DNA of 64,000 nt, from contig JADLHZ010000012.1 in assembly GCA_020848545.1 (NCBI GenBank), positions 248,001-312,000 on the forward strand, given 5' to 3'. Each line of letters begins with the position of its first letter. The first letter of the stretch is position 1. Below, in pieces: positions 60,744 through 64,000 of the stretch. This stretch comes from Deltaproteobacteria bacterium (GTDB lineage Bacteria > Myxococcota > JADLHZ01). The notes beneath the pieces were generated by a model that was given only the letters and a program-made list of their open reading frames with translations, had not been told where the DNA came from and did not search any database. A program made the translations under genes and the position numbers.

Positions 60744-61839
60744 TCGCGTCACGCAGCTGTCCGCCGTCGCTCGTGATGGTCGTTTGGCCAGTCGCGCCGG
60801 GTCCGAAGGCGACGCCGAAGCCGCCGATCGAGGCGAGCTCGTCGAGGTGGGAAAAGATGTACCGGACGCGGTTGTCACGATAGGCGCCGGGCACCCCGCC
60901 GGGCGTGTCGCTCGGCACCCCGAGCGGGATCTGCCACCAGAGCACTGGCAGCTCGAGGGCGCCGGCGAGCGTCGCGACCCACGCGAAGTGCTCGCGAAAG
61001 CTCGGGCTCGACTGGTTCGTCGCGTCCCAGTACCACGGCCCGTCGTTGCGCTGGCACCCGGGTCCGCGCGCCTCGTAGCAGCCGGCGTCACGATCGAGCA
61101 TCTCGACGCTGATGTAATCACACTCCTTGGCGCCGACCGCCGCCAGGAACGCAGCCGTCTTCGCCGGCGCCGGCTGACCGCCCTCGAACGCAGACCAGGC
61201 AGAAGCCTCGAAGCCGAGCAGCGTATTTGGCGCGAGCGTTCGCCCCATGCGCACGAGGCACTTGCCCATGCCCGCCACGTCATCGGGCAAATCGGCGCAG
61301 GCTGGGTTGATGCGCGTGTGCATGAAGAGCGCGGACGGGTCGTCATTCGAGTCGCGCTCGGCGTAGCCCCAGAAGTCCGGCTCGAACTGGACGAGCGCGG
61401 GACCGCCAAAGGCGGCGAGCTGCTGAAACATGACCCGTACGTCATCCCAGAACCCCGACATCGCAGCGGCGTCTTGCCCGATCGCGGTGTTGCCGTCGCC
61501 GAGGCCGGCCATGAGATAGAGCGTGAACATGGGCACCGCGCCGTGGTCCTTCGCCTTCTTCGCGCTGAGCAGCACGAAGGCGCCGTCTGGCTTGTTCCAC
61601 GTTCGCCAGTCGCCGACGAGGTAGCGGTAGCGGAGATCGATCGGCGCACCGAAGGAAAAAGCCGTGTCCTTGTCGTCCGAGCCAACGCCAACGACGAAGC
61701 GCGACGCCCCGACGAGCTTCGTCGCCACCGCCGCGGCCTTCGTCGTCAACGGACCAGCGCTCGCGACGTCGACTGGCACGGCCGTGCGGGGTGCACAGGC
61801 GCAAAACAAGATCAGGGCGGGCGCAGTCAGGCGCAACAT
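60709..61839 (-). CDS. Putative glycosidase-like lipoprotein (TIM-barrel type, unassigned)
   Basis: The protein has 376 residues. The signal MLRLTAPALILFCACAP includes a lipobox Cys. The body has barrel-like strands (VPMFTLYLMAGLGDG, PALVQFEPDFWGYAERDSND, LLGFEASAWSAF, YISVEMLDRDAGCYE, ELPVLWWQIPLGVPSD, GFGVAFGPGATGQTTITSDG), with acidic residues at strand ends as in glycoside hydrolases, but no known family is assigned. A GAGGAG site precedes the ATG. It is convergent with the deacetylase and overlaps its end by 35 bp. Confidence 0.7.
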   Translation of the reverse strand: MLRLTAPALILFCACAPRTAVPVDVASAGPLTTKAAAVATKLVGASRFVVGVGSDDKDTAFSFGAPIDLRYRYLVGDWRTWNKPDGAFVLLSAKKAKDHGAVPMFTLYLMAGLGDGNTAIGQDAAAMSGFWDDVRVMFQQLAAFGGPALVQFEPDFWGYAERDSNDDPSALFMHTRINPACADLPDDVAGMGKCLVRMGRTLAPNTLLGFEASAWSAFEGGQPAPAKTAAFLAAVGAKECDYISVEMLDRDAGCYEARGPGCQRNDGPWYWDATNQSSPSFREHFAWVATLAGALELPVLWWQIPLGVPSDTPGGVPGAYRDNRVRYIFSHLDELASIGGFGVAFGPGATGQTTITSDGGQLRDAINAYRASLIGR

Positions 61840-61854
61840 CCGCGTCTCCTCAAT

Positions 61855-61870
61855 TGGACAACAATAGCCA
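61855..61870 (-). promoter_or_regulatory. TGGA-type palindromic motif, copy D
   Basis: The plus strand reads TGGACAACAATAGCCA, that is TGGCTATTGTTGTCCA on the coding strand, ending 15 bp before the ATG of the glycosidase-like lipoprotein (61839). It fits the TGGA-N8-half-site pattern of the other four copies. Confidence 0.45.
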
Positions 61871-61910
61871 TCGTCCGTCCTTAGCTCTCATTACGCCAGC
61901 GTTGCGAGCG

Positions 61911-62903
61911 TCACGGCACCGAACGCGTCCCTTGCGCCAACCGCCGTGCGATCGCGTGCAACGGTCCGAACAGCGCGGACCCGAGGCTCGCGGGTGAGTG
62001 ATTGAGCTCGTGCGCCGGAAGGCCGAAGCGTCGCGGCCGGTTTCCCCGACTGGTGACGAGCGTGCCGGCGAGCCAGTCCCACACCGCCAGCCAGCTGCCG
62101 AGGTTCTTGTGGCAGTGGCGGAGCTCCGCGCTGTGGTGAAGCTGATGTTGCGCCGGGCTCATCAACAATCGCTCGAGCCAAGGCGGCAGCGGCAGCCAGA
62201 CGTGCGAGTGGCGTAGGTTCCCGCCGGCGAGGTTGAACACGAAGCCCACGCCGTTGACGCCCATGATCTCGTACTGCACGGCGTCGCTGCGAAAGAAGTG
62301 AAAGAAGACGCCAGAAACGAGCCCCGTGACGGCGAGCCCGCGCAACTGGAAGAGCAGGTTCTCGATCGGGTGGTTTCGATAGAGCGTCATCGGCGTCATC
62401 ACCTCCGCCGAGTGGTGGACCTTGTGCAGCTCCCACAACGTCGGCACGGCATGCGCGAGAGAGTGCAAGGCGAAGCGGCTGAAGTCCCAGCTGACGAAGA
62501 GAACGAGGGTGTACACGACGCGCGTCGCGCCGGGCGAGAGCAGCGGCGTCGCTGCGACGGTGTGTATGGAGTCGAGCGTGTGCACCGTCCATACGGCGAG
62601 CGCAGTCGCGGAGAAGATCCACGGCGCGAAGAGCACCGCGTGGATCAGCGGCTTCGCCAGGAACAGCTTGTAGTCCAAGAGCGCGGAGCGGTGCAGCCAG
62701 ATCCGCGGCGAGAACAAGCCGGCGATACGGCGGAGGCCCCGTGGCCGCACGAGGCTCGTCGCGACCGCCAGCGCGAGGCTCGTGAGCAGATAGAGCCAGA
62801 ACAGCCGATGCTCGGGATCGAGCACGTGCTGAAATGCCCCGCCAAGCGATCGCAGGGCGCGCGTGACGAGCGCGGCAACTTCGCCCATGTCGAACTCGGC
62901 CAC
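61911..62903 (-). CDS. Sterol desaturase/fatty-acid hydroxylase-family membrane enzyme
   Basis: The protein has 330 residues. The start is GTG at 62903 because a GGAGGG site lies 5 bases upstream; an ATG lies five codons later. Several hydrophobic helices frame the diiron histidine motifs RFALHSLAHAVP (HxxxH), LHKVHHSAEVMT (HxxHH) and MSPAQHQLHHSAELRH (HxxHH). These are the sterol desaturase/hydroxylase superfamily motifs. Substrates could be sterols, fatty acids or carotenoids. A TGGA motif is 52 bp upstream, and the FAD gene is divergent. Confidence 0.87.
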   Translation of the reverse strand: MAEFDMGEVAALVTRALRSLGGAFQHVLDPEHRLFWLYLLTSLALAVATSLVRPRGLRRIAGLFSPRIWLHRSALLDYKLFLAKPLIHAVLFAPWIFSATALAVWTVHTLDSIHTVAATPLLSPGATRVVYTLVLFVSWDFSRFALHSLAHAVPTLWELHKVHHSAEVMTPMTLYRNHPIENLLFQLRGLAVTGLVSGVFFHFFRSDAVQYEIMGVNGVGFVFNLAGGNLRHSHVWLPLPPWLERLLMSPAQHQLHHSAELRHCHKNLGSWLAVWDWLAGTLVTSRGNRPRRFGLPAHELNHSPASLGSALFGPLHAIARRLAQGTRSVP

Positions 62904-62954
62904 TCGACCCTCCGGGTGCTCGATGCTGGTGGCGCTCGCTAGCACAACCCAAAC

Positions 62955-62970
62955 TGGACTGCATTGTCTA
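62955..62970 (+). promoter_or_regulatory. TGGA-type palindromic motif, copy E
   Basis: TGGACTGCATTGTCTA lies in the 94-bp gap between the desaturase gene (minus, 62903) and the FAD oxidoreductase gene (plus, 62998), 52 bp from the former start and 28 bp from the latter. It is one of the five related copies and could serve both divergent genes. Confidence 0.45.
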
Positions 62971-62997
62971 TTGTCGCAAAGCAGCGTAAGCGCGCGC

Positions 62998-64000
62998 GTG
63001 CGGATCGCCGTCATCGGAGGAGGCATCGCCGGCCTCGGCGCTGCGTTCGCCCTGCGCAGGGCCGCCAAGATCATCGTGCTCGAGCGCGCGCCGCAAGTCT
63101 TCGCTCATGCGTCAGGCAAGAACGCGGCGATCTATCGACCGCTGGAGCTCCCGCTGCCGATCACGCAGCTCGCGCGCGCGAACGCATCACTGCTCGACGA
63201 GCTCGTGGGAGATCGCGCCGCGTGGCTGCGCGCCTGCGGTCTCCTGCTCGTCGCGCGATCGCCGGGCGTGCTCGCGCCGCTCGCGATCGCCGGCACCGCT
63301 GCGGGCATCGACCACGCATGGCTCGGCAGTGAGGAGCTTCGCCGGCGCGCGCCCTCGCTCGCCGGCGGCGAAGCAAGGACGGCGCTCAGTGTTCCGGGCG
63401 CCGGCGTGATCGACGGTCATGGCGTCGCCATGGCCCTCGTGAGCCACATCCGCGCCGCCGGCGGCGAGGTGCGGACGGGGGTGGATGTCGAGCGGATCTG
63501 CGTCAGCGCCGGACGCGTGACGGGCGTCCTTTGCGCAGGAGGCGTGCTGGCGGCTGACGCGGTGATCATCGCGGGCGGCGCCTACGCACGCGCGCTCGGC
63601 GAGAGTTGCGGCGCGCCGCTGCCACTCGAGCCATTCATCCGTCACCTCGTCTTGCTCGACGTCGTGCCAGCGCTTCCAGAGAGCGCGCCCGTCGTGTGGG
63701 ATGTGGAGCAAGGCGTGTACTTTCGCCCGGAGTCCGCTGCGGTGCTCGCGAGCCCGGGCGACCGCGTGCCTTCACCGCCATGTGATCCGACAGCGAGGCC
63801 CGAGGCGCTCGTCATGCTCGCGGACAAGCTCGCCACCCTCGCGCCCCTCGTCGGTCGCGCTGGCGTCCGGCGCTCGTGGGCTTGTCTGCGCACCTTCGCG
63901 CCGGACGGGCTTCCCGTTGCGGGCGCCGATCACCGTGTCCGCGGTCTCTTTTGGCTCGCCGGGCTCGGCGGATATGGCTTGAGCGCGGGCCTCGGTATCG
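62998..64000 (+). CDS. FAD-dependent oxidoreductase of the D-amino-acid oxidase (DadA/DAO) family, truncated by window end
   Basis: The GTG at 62998 opens VRIAVIGGGIAGLGAAFALR, a GxGxxG dinucleotide fold, and reads without a stop for 334 codons to the window edge. Other blocks are ASGKNAAIYRPLELPLPITQ, VIDGHGVAMALVSHIRAAGG, AVIIAGGAYARALGESCGAP and near the end LRTFAPDGLPVAGADHRVRG followed by FWLAGLGGYGLSAGLG, the typical C-terminal FAD-binding pattern. It probably oxidises a small amine or amino acid. It is divergent from the desaturase across a TGGA motif. Confidence 0.82.
   Translation, partial: MRIAVIGGGIAGLGAAFALRRAAKIIVLERAPQVFAHASGKNAAIYRPLELPLPITQLARANASLLDELVGDRAAWLRACGLLLVARSPGVLAPLAIAGTAAGIDHAWLGSEELRRRAPSLAGGEARTALSVPGAGVIDGHGVAMALVSHIRAAGGEVRTGVDVERICVSAGRVTGVLCAGGVLAADAVIIAGGAYARALGESCGAPLPLEPFIRHLVLLDVVPALPESAPVVWDVEQGVYFRPESAAVLASPGDRVPSPPCDPTARPEALVMLADKLATLAPLVGRAGVRRSWACLRTFAPDGLPVAGADHRVRGLFWLAGLGGYGLSAGLGI

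Overview
The window looks like chromosomal DNA of a high-GC, Gram-negative bacterium with an LPS outer membrane, most likely a member of the Myxococcota (former Deltaproteobacteria). Support comes from the Kdo/Lpt genes, a sigma-54/nitrogen-PTS cluster that includes HPr kinase, a MYXO-CTERM-like C-terminal tail, a DUF2378-like protein, many lipoproteins and hybrid histidine kinases. No rRNA, tRNA, CRISPR array, intact insertion sequence or prophage was seen. No gene-free stretch exceeds about 210 bases.

Region 1 (1-6256, minus strand): PTS phosphotransfer genes (hprK, rapZ, EIIA-Man, HPr, EI/ptsP), followed downstream of ptsP by a TatT lipoprotein and a TRAP solute-binding protein. Region 2 (6311-14827, plus strand): an export island with a PqqD-like/M50 metalloprotease/HlyD fusion, a membrane-fusion protein carrying two cytoplasmic FHA domains, a TolC-type outer-membrane channel, a small lipoprotein, and two tandemly duplicated Gly/Asn-rich proteins with an almost identical N-terminal leader. 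It sits between hprK and ptsN, which in many deltaproteobacteria belong to one cluster. Region 3 (14838-23553, minus strand): ptsN, hpf, rpoN, lptB, lptA, then an LpxL-like acyltransferase, kdsC, kdsA, pyrG and kdsB. These are sigma-54/PTS control plus lipid A-Kdo and LPS transport.

Region 4 (23612-43441): surface and envelope genes. They are a large PKD lipoprotein, ftsK, a frameshifted and triad-less subtilisin homologue, a double-DUF1566 lipoprotein, an acyltransferase, a GspE/PilB ATPase, a 1232-residue beta-helix lipoprotein, a DUF2378-like protein and a GT1 glycosyltransferase. Region 5 (43555-54765): a LuxR-type regulator with a hybrid kinase, heme A synthase with a truncated Rrf2 gene behind it, a CopD-like membrane protein, a Cys-cluster MarR regulator divergent from a cytochrome P460, three CBS-pair proteins, a serine hydrolase and several unknowns. 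Region 6 (54769-64000): a large hybrid kinase, a B12-type radical SAM enzyme, a polysaccharide deacetylase, a glycosidase-like lipoprotein, a sterol-desaturase-family enzyme and an FAD oxidoreductase cut by the window end.

The main candidate for a new system is the export island at 6311-14827. A second candidate is regulatory: five 16-bp near-palindromes of the form TGGA-N8-(T/C)C(C/T)A lie upstream of genes between 46.4 and 63 kb. All gene functions here are inferred from protein motifs read by eye; no database search was possible.
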